Source: CAYSCW01 sp964449165 (lineage in GTDB: Bacteria; Acidobacteriota; Aminicenantia; Aminicenantales; Aminicenantaceae). From it: a stretch of DNA of 10,201 bases. Made by a program: the position numbers and the translations under genes. The DNA lies in assembly GCA_964449165.1 (NCBI GenBank), contig CAYVAT010000069.1, positions 1 to 10,201 on the forward strand. The letters run 5' to 3'. The notes beneath the pieces are model-generated. The model was not told the origin of the DNA. It did no database searches and saw nothing but the letters and a program-made list of their open reading frames with translations. Every line of letters starts with the position of its first letter. Positions within the stretch are counted from its first letter, which is position 1. Shown in pieces: positions 1 through 7,142 of this stretch.

Positions 1-1317
1 CTCAACCGCAGAGATTTCCTGAGAACATCTGCTTTCGGGATGCTCGGCGCTGGTGTAGCTTCAAAAAGCGGGTGGCCTCAGACAAAGGAAGCCGGCAAGC
101 AAGACAAACAAACAGAAGATAAGCCTGAGATAAAGATTAAGGATTACCGCATACTCGGCCGCACCGGATTCAAGGTCTCGGACCTTGCAGTCGGCTATAT
201 CCAGGACGAAGGGATAATAGCTGCCATGCTGGACGCTGGAGTTAACTATATCGATACAGCGGAAAGCTATCCTGGAGCCCATAGGCTCCTCAGCAAGGTG
301 ATCAAAGGACGAGACCGAAAGTCGTTATTCATCAACACCAAGATGCTGATGGAGGACGGGGATACATCGAAGGAAGGTTTAATCAAAAGGGTCCACAAGG
401 CACTTGAAGAGCTCAACACGGAATACGTCGATTGCTTGATGATGCACATGCCTGAAAAGGTGGAATACCTGAAGCATGAGAACTTCCACGCTGTCATGGA
501 GCAGATGAAGAGTGAGGGGCTTATCCATCATGTTGGTGTCTCCAACCACGGATCATTCTGGTTCAGAGACCCTGAACAGACCATGGATAAGGTGCTCCTG
601 GCAGCAGCCGATGACGGACGCTTTGACGTTTTCCTCATGGCCTACAACTTCCTTCGACTGGACCAATCAGAGCGGGTGCTCGAAGTGTGCAGGGAGAAGA
701 ATATAGGAGTCACCTTGATGAAAAGCACCCCGGTGATAAAGTATTACGGCCTCAAGGCAAGGATTGAACAGCTTGAAAAGGAAAAAAAGGAAATACATCC
801 CCTCTACAAGGAGGGACTGAAGCGATTCAAAGATAAAGCCGACAGGGCCGAGCAATTCATCAAGAAGTACGATCTCAAGAATCCGGAGGAAATCAGGATG
901 GCAGCCATCCGCTTTGTCCTGGACAATCCCAATGTCAACACGGTCTGCTGTTCTCTGGGGACTTATGAGCAAATGGAACAAGTTCTCAGCCTGTCAGGAT
1001 CAAAACTCAGCGCATGGGATAAAGAGAAGCTTGCTGCCTATAAAGAGGGCTGCGGCGAGCTCTACTGCCGCCATGCATGCGGGGTATGCGAGCCTCACTG
1101 TCCCCACGGAGTGCCAGTGAACACGATTATGCGTTATAACCATTATTTTATAGCCCAGGGTCGGGAGAAGGAGGCCATGGTGAAATATGCCAGGATTCCG
1201 GGTGCCCGGGCCGACGTGTGCAGCCAGTGCTCAGGATACTGTGAAGCAGCCTGCCCTTACAACGTTCCCATCCAGGGCATGCTTTTGCTCGCTCATAACC
1301 AGCTTTCGCTGGTTTGA
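1..1317 (+). CDS. Tat-exported aldo/keto reductase with C-terminal 4Fe-4S domain (5' partial)
   Basis: The reading frame is open from base 1, so the true start lies left of the window; the ATG at 40 is internal. The first visible residues, LNRRDFLRTSAF, form a twin-arginine (Tat) signal motif followed by a short hydrophobic, Ala/Gly-rich stretch, so export of a folded protein is predicted. Numbering from the first visible codon, the AKR barrel begins near residue 48 (YRILGRTGFKVS) and shows the AKR tetrad: Asp85 and Tyr90 in DTAESY, Lys114 in INTKM and His149 in LMMHMP. The last ~95 residues hold two cysteine clusters, CRHACGVCEPHCP and CSQCSGYCEAACP, typical of two 4Fe-4S clusters. This arrangement is known in the AKR family with ferredoxin-like tails. 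Substrate is unknown. The segment CCSLGTYEQMEQV lacks the Arg/Lys that usually binds the NADP 2'-phosphate, so electrons may pass through the clusters instead (inference). It ends convergent to the next AKR. Confidence 0.9.
   Translation, partial: LNRRDFLRTSAFGMLGAGVASKSGWPQTKEAGKQDKQTEDKPEIKIKDYRILGRTGFKVSDLAVGYIQDEGIIAAMLDAGVNYIDTAESYPGAHRLLSKVIKGRDRKSLFINTKMLMEDGDTSKEGLIKRVHKALEELNTEYVDCLMMHMPEKVEYLKHENFHAVMEQMKSEGLIHHVGVSNHGSFWFRDPEQTMDKVLLAAADDGRFDVFLMAYNFLRLDQSERVLEVCREKNIGVTLMKSTPVIKYYGLKARIEQLEKEKKEIHPLYKEGLKRFKDKADRAEQFIKKYDLKNPEEIRMAAIRFVLDNPNVNTVCCSLGTYEQMEQVLSLSGSKLSAWDKEKLAAYKEGCGELYCRHACGVCEPHCPHGVPVNTIMRYNHYFIAQGREKEAMVKYARIPGARADVCSQCSGYCEAACPYNVPIQGMLLLAHNQLSLV
1297..1314 (+). 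terminator. Perfect 7-bp hairpin at the 3' end of the Fe-S AKR gene (weak terminator candidate)
   Basis: AACCAGC (1297-1303) and GCTGGTT (1308-1314) are perfect inverted repeats around a TTTC loop, and the 3' arm runs into the TGA stop. No run of T follows on either strand, so this is not a canonical intrinsic terminator. It may slow or protect the 3' end between the convergent genes, or be incidental. Confidence 0.25.
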
Positions 1318-1362
1318 ATACCACAATTTCATCAGACGCAGACGGAAGACTTTTTTAAGAAT

Positions 1363-2355
1363 CTAGCGAAATCTGGGCTGTGGTTCGGGCTTGTTGGCCA
1401 AAACTTCCTCAATTCTTTCCATGACATCATCAGTCAGCAGCAGAACTGCATCCAGGGCTTTCATATTTTCTTTCACCTGCTTTGGTCTGGAAGCGCCGGT
1501 TATAACGGTGCTAACATGTGGATTCTTCAGGCACCAGGCGATGGCCAGTTGAGCCATGCTGATGTCGAGTTCTGAGGCGATGGAAGTGAGCTTTCGGACT
1601 TTCACTATCTTGCGCTCTGCTTCTTCACCCACGAAACGCTCACGCAGCCATTCATAGCCGCGTAAGGAGGCCCTTGTCTCCTCAGGTATACCATCGTTGT
1701 ATTTCCCTGTCAGCAGCCCGCTGGCCAGGGGGCTGAATATCGTTGTTCCCAAACCAAATTCAGCGAAGAGCGCGGCATATTCCCTCTCCACCCTCTCCCG
1801 GTGGAACATGTTGTACTGAGGCTGCTCCATTGTCGGGGGGATGAGATGTTCCTGGCGGGCGATATGGTAAGCAGAGGTAATTTTCTGCGCGCTCCATTCG
1901 CTCGTTCCCCAGTAGAGAGCCTGTCCCTGGTTGATGATGTAGTTCATGGCCCGCACCGTCTCCTCAATCGGTGTATCCGGGTCAGGACGGTGACAGAAGA
2001 TAAGATCCACATAGTCCATCTGCAGGCGGCGAAGGGAGGCTGCGGTTCCTTCGATAAGATGTTTTCGGGAAAGGCCGTTGTCATTAGGTCCGCTTCCTCC
2101 CCAGAAAATCTTTGTGGATACGACCAGGTCGGAACGCTTCCAGCCCGCCTTTTTTATGATATTTCCCATAATGACCTCTGCCTGGCCATGTGCATAGGCC
2201 TCGGCATTATCGAAGAAATTGATCCCGGCATCATAGGCAGCCTTCATGCATTCCAAGGCCACATCTTCGCCGACCTGGTCGCCAAAAGTCACCCAGGATC
2301 CAAAAGAAAGGGCGGAGATCTTCAATCCTGATGTTCCTAAAAATCGGTAGTCCAT
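1363..2355 (-). CDS. Aldo/keto reductase, potassium-channel beta-subunit-like (AKR6 type)
   Basis: This 330-residue protein is a complete NADP(H)-dependent (beta/alpha)8 aldo/keto reductase, expected in the cytoplasm. It resembles eukaryotic Kv channel beta subunits along its whole length; shared blocks include SWVTFG, NIIKK.GW, TKIFWGG, GLSRKH, RPDPDTPIEETVRAM, YWGTSEWS, RASLRGYEWL and QLAIAWCLKNP. The catalytic tetrad is Asp49, Tyr54, Lys82 and His122. Position 122 is Asn in animal Kv-beta, so the bacterial protein keeps the usual AKR histidine and should be an active carbonyl reductase. TGASRPKQVKEN near the C-terminus matches the NADP-phosphate binding loop. The ATG is set by an excellent Shine-Dalgarno (AAAGGAGGA, 2361-2369) 6 nt upstream of it. 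No potassium channel gene is in view, so a channel partner is not supported. Physiological substrate (methylglyoxal or other aldehydes) is unknown. Confidence 0.93.
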   Translation of the reverse strand: MDYRFLGTSGLKISALSFGSWVTFGDQVGEDVALECMKAAYDAGINFFDNAEAYAHGQAEVIMGNIIKKAGWKRSDLVVSTKIFWGGSGPNDNGLSRKHLIEGTAASLRRLQMDYVDLIFCHRPDPDTPIEETVRAMNYIINQGQALYWGTSEWSAQKITSAYHIARQEHLIPPTMEQPQYNMFHRERVEREYAALFAEFGLGTTIFSPLASGLLTGKYNDGIPEETRASLRGYEWLRERFVGEEAERKIVKVRKLTSIASELDISMAQLAIAWCLKNPHVSTVITGASRPKQVKENMKALDAVLLLTDDVMERIEEVLANKPEPQPRFR

Positions 2356-2427
2356 ATCTATCCTCCTTTAAAAGGGATGGTTTCATCTTAGTATATTATC
2401 CAGCGATCTAAAACCAACAGATTTTCT

Positions 2428-2455
2428 ATTATACAATATTAGCTTTTACTGAAAA
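2428..2455 (-). promoter_or_regulatory. Putative sigma70-like promoter of the AKR6-type reductase
   Basis: On the minus strand a perfect TATAAT (2433-2428) lies 16 bp after TTTTCA (2455-2450), four of six matches to the -35 consensus. This places a transcript start about 65 nt before the ATG. The 2356-2538 region is very AT-rich and divergent with the ABC operon; a second weaker -10 (TATACT, 2395-2390) is also present. I could not pick a convincing plus-strand promoter for the ABC operon here. Confidence 0.45.
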
Positions 2456-2538
2456 GGAGATATTATCCCCTCTATTACAAAAATTTTATTCAAAAGAGAA
2501 ATATGCTATGCTTATCCAAGCCCAAAAAGGAGAAGCCG

Positions 2539-3465
2539 ATGCTTAAGATATCTCACCTCTCCAAATCCTTCGATTCGTTGAAAGCAGTCGACGACATTTC
2601 CCTCGATGTCAGAAAAGGAGAAATATTCGGATTCCTGGGCCCGAACGGAGCCGGTAAAACAACCACTATCTCCATGATCGCGGGTCTCCTTAAACCTGAC
2701 GGAGGACGCATCGTTATCGATTCCTTCGATCTGGAAACCCACCTTCACGAGATCAAAAAGATGATGGGAGTTGTCCCCCAGGAAATGGCCTTCTACGAGG
2801 ATCTGACGGCAAAGGAGAATCTGATTTTCTGGGGAAAGCTTAATGGACTGAGTAAAAAGGTACTGAATGAGAGGATTCGCCACTACCTTGAAAAGACAGG
2901 CCTTATGGGCCGTGAGAACGAACCTTTAAAAAAATATTCCGGAGGAATGAAAAGGCGGATAAATCTTATCATCGGGCTGATCCACCAGCCGAAGCTTCTT
3001 CTCCTGGATGAGCCCACCCTGGGAATTGATGTCCAGACCAGACTGAATATCTATGAGATTATAAGGGAAGCTTCTACTCTCGGGACAACGGTCCTTTACA
3101 CAACCCATAACCTGCAGGAGGCTGAAGAACTCTGCCAAAGAATAGCCATCATGGATCAGGGAAAGATTCTGGCCCTGGGAACCTTGGAAGAATTGATAAG
3201 AATCGTAGGTGAAAAGGATATTGCTCTGATCAGTGGACATTTCAGCGCCGAGCAGGCGCGAGAGATTCTTGCTTCATTTGAGGATGCAACCGTTATCTCT
3301 TTGAAGGATGGCAAAGCTATTCTTTCTCTTGAAGCGTCCAAGAAAATGCCCCTCATCCTTGAGCAATTTTTTAAAAAGAGCATATCCATCGAAGACGTCT
3401 CCATCAAACAGCCTAACCTGGAAAGCGTCTTCCTCAAGCTGACGGGAAAGGAACTGCGGGAGTGA
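2539..3465 (+). CDS. ABC-2 type exporter, ATP-binding subunit
   Basis: This cytoplasmic ATPase of 308 residues powers the exporter whose two membrane subunits follow. Seen in order: Walker A GPNGAGKT (34-41), Q-loop Gln81 in VVPQE, the signature YSGGMKRR (133-140), Walker B LLLLDEP (153-159) and the H-loop His190 in YTTHN. The D-loop is LGID. The ~90 residues after the nucleotide-binding domain form the accessory C-terminal region common in the DrrA/NatA/YbhF-like subfamily. I chose ATG 2539 because AAGGAG (2527-2532) sits 6 nt upstream; an in-frame ATG at 2503 would add 12 lysine-rich residues but has a poor ribosome site. The stop overlaps the next start (GTGA), indicating translational coupling. 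Cargo cannot be read from sequence; drugs, lipids, sodium or peptides are all known for the family. Confidence 0.95.
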   Translation: MLKISHLSKSFDSLKAVDDISLDVRKGEIFGFLGPNGAGKTTTISMIAGLLKPDGGRIVIDSFDLETHLHEIKKMMGVVPQEMAFYEDLTAKENLIFWGKLNGLSKKVLNERIRHYLEKTGLMGRENEPLKKYSGGMKRRINLIIGLIHQPKLLLLDEPTLGIDVQTRLNIYEIIREASTLGTTVLYTTHNLQEAEELCQRIAIMDQGKILALGTLEELIRIVGEKDIALISGHFSAEQAREILASFEDATVISLKDGKAILSLEASKKMPLILEQFFKKSISIEDVSIKQPNLESVFLKLTGKELRE

Positions 3466-4709
3466 AGAATATCTGGCTTCTGATCTGGAAAGACTTTATC
3501 CGCAGATGGAGAAATCCTGTGGTGATCGTCGGATTTCTCCTGATTCCGGTCATCTTCACCTTTATCTTCGGGTTCATATTTGGCCAGGAAGAGGAAAAAG
3601 TCCTGCCCCGCATTTCCGTGCTTGCCGTAGACAAGGACCAGAGTGTTCTTTCCAATTTTTTCTTCAGTTCTTTCGAGCAGGGGGAACTCAAGGAATTGAT
3701 CGACCTTAAGCCGGTGGAGGAAGAGAGGGGCCGCAAGCTCATCAACAAGGGAAAGGCCTCAGCCCTGCTCATCATCCCTGAAAATTTCCAGGAAAACGTA
3801 TGGAACAGCAGGCCGGCAGAAATCCATCTCCTCAAGAATCCCTCAGAGCAATTCCTCCCTCAAATCGTGGAAGAAGTCTGTGATATCACCACTCTCCTTT
3901 TATCCTCTCTGTTTTCAGTCTTCTCGGGCGAGCTCGATACCGTAAAGGGATTTATCGAACAAGGGAAACTGCCTGATAAAGAACTTTCTTCCCTCTCCAT
4001 TCAGATGAAAAACAGGATCGAAGGAATGGCCAAATTCGCCCTTCCCCCCGTTATTTCAATCAAGCAGACAACAACCAGTGAAGAAAAACAAGCGTCTGAA
4101 ATCTCCGTCTCCGGCTACATCCTTCCTGCCATGTCCATCATGTTCCTCCTCTTTATCGGGAATGCTGTTTTTGAGGATATTCTCAGGGAAAAAGAGACGG
4201 GAGCTCTGCTGAGGATGAGTGTCTCACCGCTCAGGATATCTCATTTTATCTGGAGTAAGATTCTAACCTCTGCATTGATAGGAACCATCTGCACTATTGT
4301 CCTGGTTGCGCTGGGAATAGTCCTTTTTTCCATTCGGTGGGGAAATCTTTTTACGGTACTGCTTATTGTCATCTGTCTAAATGTTTTAATAGCCGGTTTC
4401 ATCTCTTTTCTTTACTCTTTTGTCAAAACCGAGAGGCAGGCCGGAGCACTTCTTTCTTCTGTGATTATTGTTATGTCCTTGTTGGGGGGAAGCATGGTCC
4501 CTGTGCACAATTTCCCCAAATTCATCCTCTATTTTTCTAAATTGACCGTGAACTACTGGGGACTTCAATCATTCCATAAAAATTTGCTGGGCACTCCGCT
4601 TAAAGAACTCTTTCCTGTTCTCTTGGGAATGCTTATAGCTGGCATCATCTTCTCAACGGCAGGCTCCCAGTTATTGAAGAAGAGCCTGAGAGGGGGCCTG
4701 GTAAAATGA
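3462..4709 (+). CDS. ABC-2 type exporter permease (first membrane subunit)
   Basis: This is a 415-residue integral membrane protein of the ABC-2 permease (ABC2_membrane_3) kind. The start is GTG at 3462, overlapping the ATPase stop by 4 bp, with AAAGGA (3447-3452) 9 nt upstream. Residues ~18-41 form the first membrane helix. A large soluble loop of about 175 residues follows, including RISVLAVDKDQ and ALLIIPENFQ, which are typical of this family's extracytoplasmic domain. Five more helices lie at about 217-236, 269-291, 296-320, 328-347 and 383-405. The cytoplasmic coupling segment LREKETGALLRMSVSP (241-256) is the family hallmark between helices 2 and 3. It is expected to pair with the next gene product as a heterodimeric pore. 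Substrate is not predictable. Confidence 0.92.
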   Translation: MKNIWLLIWKDFIRRWRNPVVIVGFLLIPVIFTFIFGFIFGQEEEKVLPRISVLAVDKDQSVLSNFFFSSFEQGELKELIDLKPVEEERGRKLINKGKASALLIIPENFQENVWNSRPAEIHLLKNPSEQFLPQIVEEVCDITTLLLSSLFSVFSGELDTVKGFIEQGKLPDKELSSLSIQMKNRIEGMAKFALPPVISIKQTTTSEEKQASEISVSGYILPAMSIMFLLFIGNAVFEDILREKETGALLRMSVSPLRISHFIWSKILTSALIGTICTIVLVALGIVLFSIRWGNLFTVLLIVICLNVLIAGFISFLYSFVKTERQAGALLSSVIIVMSLLGGSMVPVHNFPKFILYFSKLTVNYWGLQSFHKNLLGTPLKELFPVLLGMLIAGIIFSTAGSQLLKKSLRGGLVK

Positions 4710-5581
4710 TTTCCTGGTTCATTGCCTTGAATGATCTAAAAATAACCGTCAGAGACAGGATGTTCTTTTTCTGGCTTCTCGTCTTTCCCCTTCTCTTTGC
4801 CTTCCTCTTCGGGCTGGCCTTTCCTCAATCTTCTCCACAGGATCAGAAAGTCACTCTCAACATCCAGGATAAGGATAAGAGCTTTCTTTCACAAGCGCTG
4901 GTCGAAGAATTGAAGAGCGAAAAATACACNNNNNNNNNNNNNNNNNNNNNNNNNNNNNNNNNNNNNNNNNNNNNNNNNNNNNNNNNNNNNNNNNNNNNNN
5001 NNNNNNNNNNNNNNNNNNNNNNNNNNNNNTTTACTGTCCTGATGTACGGAGGAGTGATCATCCTTCAAGAGCGAAATTTCGGCCAGCTGGAGAGAATCTT
5101 TCTCAGCCCGGCCACCTTCTCCTCTATCATCGCCGGAAAATGGATCAGCCGCCTTCTGCTGGGAATGCTGCAGATCACCGTTCTTTTCTTGATCGGTAAA
5201 ATCCTGTTCAAGACCTACCTGGGAAACTCCATCCCTTCGCTTCTACTTGTAGCTTTGTTTTTCTGCGGCACTATCGGAGGGCTGAGCATCCTTCTGGGAA
5301 GTATTATCAGGAAAGAGGAAGTACTCATCATCTTCAACATTATCTTTGCCAACCTTATGGCTGCGTTGGGCGGATGCTGGATGCCCATTGAGATTTTTCC
5401 CGCCGGAATGAGAATAGTAAGCTTCATCTTTCCAACCGGATGGGCGATGGATGCTTTTCACAAGCTCATCTTCTTTGGCTACGATATGAGGTCCATACTG
5501 CCCAATATAGCGGCCCTTTTTCTCTTTTCAGTCCTCTTCTTCTTCCTGGCTGTAAAATTCTTTAAACTCAGAAAAGTCTAG
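4706..5581 (+). CDS. ABC-2 type exporter permease (second membrane subunit), interrupted by assembly gap
   Basis: This is the second membrane subunit. It starts in an ATGA overlap with the first permease, behind GAGAGGGGG (4688-4696). Before the gap are a helix at ~20-39 (FFFWLLVFPLLFAFLFGLAF) and the start of the soluble loop (VTLNIQDKDKSFLSQALVEE), parallel to residues 1-79 of its partner. After the gap come the end of helix 2, the coupling segment ILQERNFGQLERIFLSP, and four further helices ending at the stop at 5579-5581. Frame is consistent across the 100 N, but only ~34 residues are allowed for a loop that takes ~148 in the partner. The 291-residue length is therefore probably an artefact and the real protein should be near 400 residues. 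It is the last gene of the operon, 51 bp from the convergent ALDH stop. Confidence 0.9.
   Translation: MISWFIALNDLKITVRDRMFFFWLLVFPLLFAFLFGLAFPQSSPQDQKVTLNIQDKDKSFLSQALVEELKSEKYXXXXXXXXXXXXXXXXXXXXXXXXXXXXXXXXXXFTVLMYGGVIILQERNFGQLERIFLSPATFSSIIAGKWISRLLLGMLQITVLFLIGKILFKTYLGNSIPSLLLVALFFCGTIGGLSILLGSIIRKEEVLIIFNIIFANLMAALGGCWMPIEIFPAGMRIVSFIFPTGWAMDAFHKLIFFGYDMRSILPNIAALFLFSVLFFFLAVKFFKLRKV
4930..5029. other. Assembly gap (100 N) inside the second ABC permease
   Basis: Exactly 100 N, the conventional filler for a gap of unknown length. Aligned by eye with the paralogous first permease, about 110 more residues are missing than fit here, suggesting a true gap of roughly 400-450 bp. An intact reading frame requires a length of 3n+1. 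Confidence 0.95.
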
Positions 5582-5632
5582 GCACGGACTTGATTCAAAC
5601 GGTTTTATTTAAAGTTTGTGGGATTTTTTACT

Positions 5633-6486
5633 TTATTTCCGGAAGAGGTGGGGAAATCCTTTTACGAAATTTCTGAGGGGAATCCCTTTTCTTATCTTAC
5701 CCAAATAGGGAAAAAGAGAAAACAAGGCTTTTATCTTCTCCCTGAATTTTTGATGATAGAAGTAGGTAAGCGATCTATCCATGACCAGAGGGAAGGATTT
5801 TTCATAGGGAAACCACCAGAGTGGTGCCTTGCTCTTGAAAAAATCATAGCTTGTGAATTTGATGTTGACCAGATCCAGCATGCCGTAATATCCGTGGGAG
5901 TGGCCGATCCCTGTCTGCTTGATTCCTCCCCAGATGGCTGCAGGTTCCTCGAAGGAGAACATGTGGTCGTTGACCGTGACTGTCCCTGTCTCGATTTTTT
6001 GGGCCATCCAGGAGGCCATTTTCTTATCTCTTGTCCAGACAGATGCGGTCAACCCATAAATGCTGTCATTGGCCAGAGCGACGGCCTCATCAGGCTCAGA
6101 AAAGCGCATGATTGGAAGCGCAGGTCCAAAGGTCTCTTCCTTCATGATTTTCATGGAGTGGTTGACCTCTGAGAGGACTGTGGGTTGATAGAAATATCCA
6201 GGCAGAGTCTTGATTCTCTGTCCTCCGCAGAGTATCCGAGCTCCCTTTTCCCTGGCCTCATTCACATGTTCCTCGACGACTTCCAACTGGCTCTTCGTAG
6301 CCAGAGGGCCAAGATCTGTCTCCGGATCCAGAGGATTACCCACTTTTAACCGACGGGTGATATCCAGAACTCTCTCTGTGAATTTATCGGCTACCTTTCC
6401 GGCAACATATGTCCTCTCCACAGCTCCGCAGCTCTGTCCGCAGTTCATGAAAGCAGCCCAGACAGCGCCTTTTGAGGCTCGCTCCA
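5633..6486 (-). CDS. Aldehyde dehydrogenase, C-terminal part (catalytic domain plus basic tail), broken by gap
   Basis: This is the catalytic half of an NAD(P)-dependent aldehyde dehydrogenase, oxidising an aldehyde to its acid. The frame is open into the gap: ERASKGAVWAAF precedes the methionine at 6448. With that methionine as residue 1, the nucleophile is Cys7 in NCGQSCGAVER, and Glu105 in EETFGP matches the conserved NAD-ribose-binding glutamate. Other family blocks are GPLATKSQ, ANDSIYGLTASVWTRD, GTVTVNDH and WGGIKQTGIGHSHG. The general-base Glu of the ELGGK block must lie in the gap. After LDLVNIKFTSYD, where many ALDHs end, a tail of ~70 residues continues (202-271) with 15 Lys/Arg against 4 Asp/Glu, a WWFPY patch and many other aromatics, possibly a peripheral membrane anchor. 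The fragment is out of frame with the N-terminal part if the gap were really 100 bp. Confidence 0.92.
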
Positions 6487-6586
6487 NNNNNNNNNNNNNN
6501 NNNNNNNNNNNNNNNNNNNNNNNNNNNNNNNNNNNNNNNNNNNNNNNNNNNNNNNNNNNNNNNNNNNNNNNNNNNNNNNNNNNNNN
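6487..6586. other. Assembly gap (100 N) inside the aldehyde dehydrogenase
   Basis: A second run of exactly 100 N. Left and right coding frames join only if the missing length is 3n+2, so 100 cannot be right for an intact gene. The missing ALDH segment (end of the coenzyme-binding helix, FTGS and ELGGK blocks) normally spans about 85-100 residues, implying roughly 260-300 bp. Confidence 0.95.
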
Positions 6587-7119
6587 ACGACCAGCGGTGT
6601 GGAAGTGGAAGGCCGCAAAACCACCGTATTTCCTGCGCTGAGGGCGCTGAGCGTGTCACAGAAGCTGATCAGAAAAGGGAAATTCCAGGGTGAAATGACC
6701 AGAGTTGGCCCCAGAGGCTGGAAGGAGTAAGCACCTTTCTTGTGAAGGAAAACAGGGACATGATGTTTGACCGCTTTTTTTCTTAATGACTTTTTTAAGT
6801 ATTTCGCATTGTAATCCAGAGCTGCCAAAGCTCCCCAGACTTCCACTGAAAGTGATTCTGAAAAAGGCGAGCCTTTCTCCCTGGTGATAAGCCTGGCTAT
6901 TTCGGAGCTTCTCTCAAGAAGAATCTGCCTGGCCCTGCGGAAGATACCCTGCTTCTTCTCAACAGGCATATCCCTCCACAGGGGAAAAGCACGGGCAGCT
7001 TCCTGGATTGCTCTTTCGCATTCCTGCGATGAGGCCAGCGCAACTTCTCCTATCGGCTCAAGGGTGGCAGGATTTATGGAAACAACTTTATTTTGAGTTT
7101 GTTTTTGTTCTTCTTTGAT
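6587..7119 (-). CDS. Aldehyde dehydrogenase, N-terminal part (coenzyme-binding domain), apparent ATC start
   Basis: This is the N-terminal part of the ALDH. The visible methionine at 6969 is not the start. The same frame continues upstream with KVVSINPATLEPIGEVALA and RAFPLWRD, the usual ALDH N-terminus, up to a stop at 7137-7135. No ATG, GTG or TTG occurs between that stop and 6969. The best start is ATC at 7119-7117, because AAGGAGA (7132-7126) leaves a 7-nt spacer from AGGAG and the following residues give a normal N-terminus. Coenzyme-domain landmarks are TREKG, GPTLVISPWNFPF (the family's PWNFP) and SALSAGNTVVLRPSTSTPLV, after which the gap begins. The proposed start is 23 nt after the DUF362 stop, so the two genes are almost certainly co-transcribed. 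Substrate class is not determined. Confidence 0.85.
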
Positions 7120-7125
7120 CCTCGG

Positions 7126-7132
7126 TCTCCTT
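7126..7132 (-). promoter_or_regulatory. Shine-Dalgarno that decides the ALDH start
   Basis: AAGGAGA on the minus strand, just after the DUF362 stop. With AGGAG as core it is 7 nt from the ATC codon at 7119-7117, the ideal distance, and no ordinary start codon in the ALDH frame is served by it. Confidence 0.6.
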
Positions 7133-7142
7133 GCTCAAAGGT

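Noticed and set aside
40..42. ATG at 40 as the start of the first AKR
   Set aside because: The frame is open to base 1 and the upstream codons encode a Tat motif, so the gene continues beyond the window.
1801..2331. 176-residue plus-strand frame opposite the AKR6-type gene
   Set aside because: It lies wholly antisense to a strongly recognisable gene and shows no family motif or ribosome site.
2503..2538. Earlier ATG at 2503 for the ABC ATPase
   Set aside because: In frame, but the added residues are not typical of the family and its ribosome site is poor compared with AAGGAG before 2539.
3434..3835. Minus-strand frame of 133 residues inside the ABC operon
   Set aside because: Shadow of the first permease; low-complexity Ser/Leu composition and no motif.
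5596..5618. CAAAC/GTTTG inverted repeat followed by a T-run between the ABC operon and the ALDH stop
   Set aside because: Only a 5-bp AT-rich stem with a 13-nt loop, too weak to call a terminator despite the TTTTTT at about 5623-5628.
6384..6659. X-containing frames spanning the ALDH gap on both strands
   Set aside because: They are artefacts of reading through 100 N; the real ALDH frames on each side are different.
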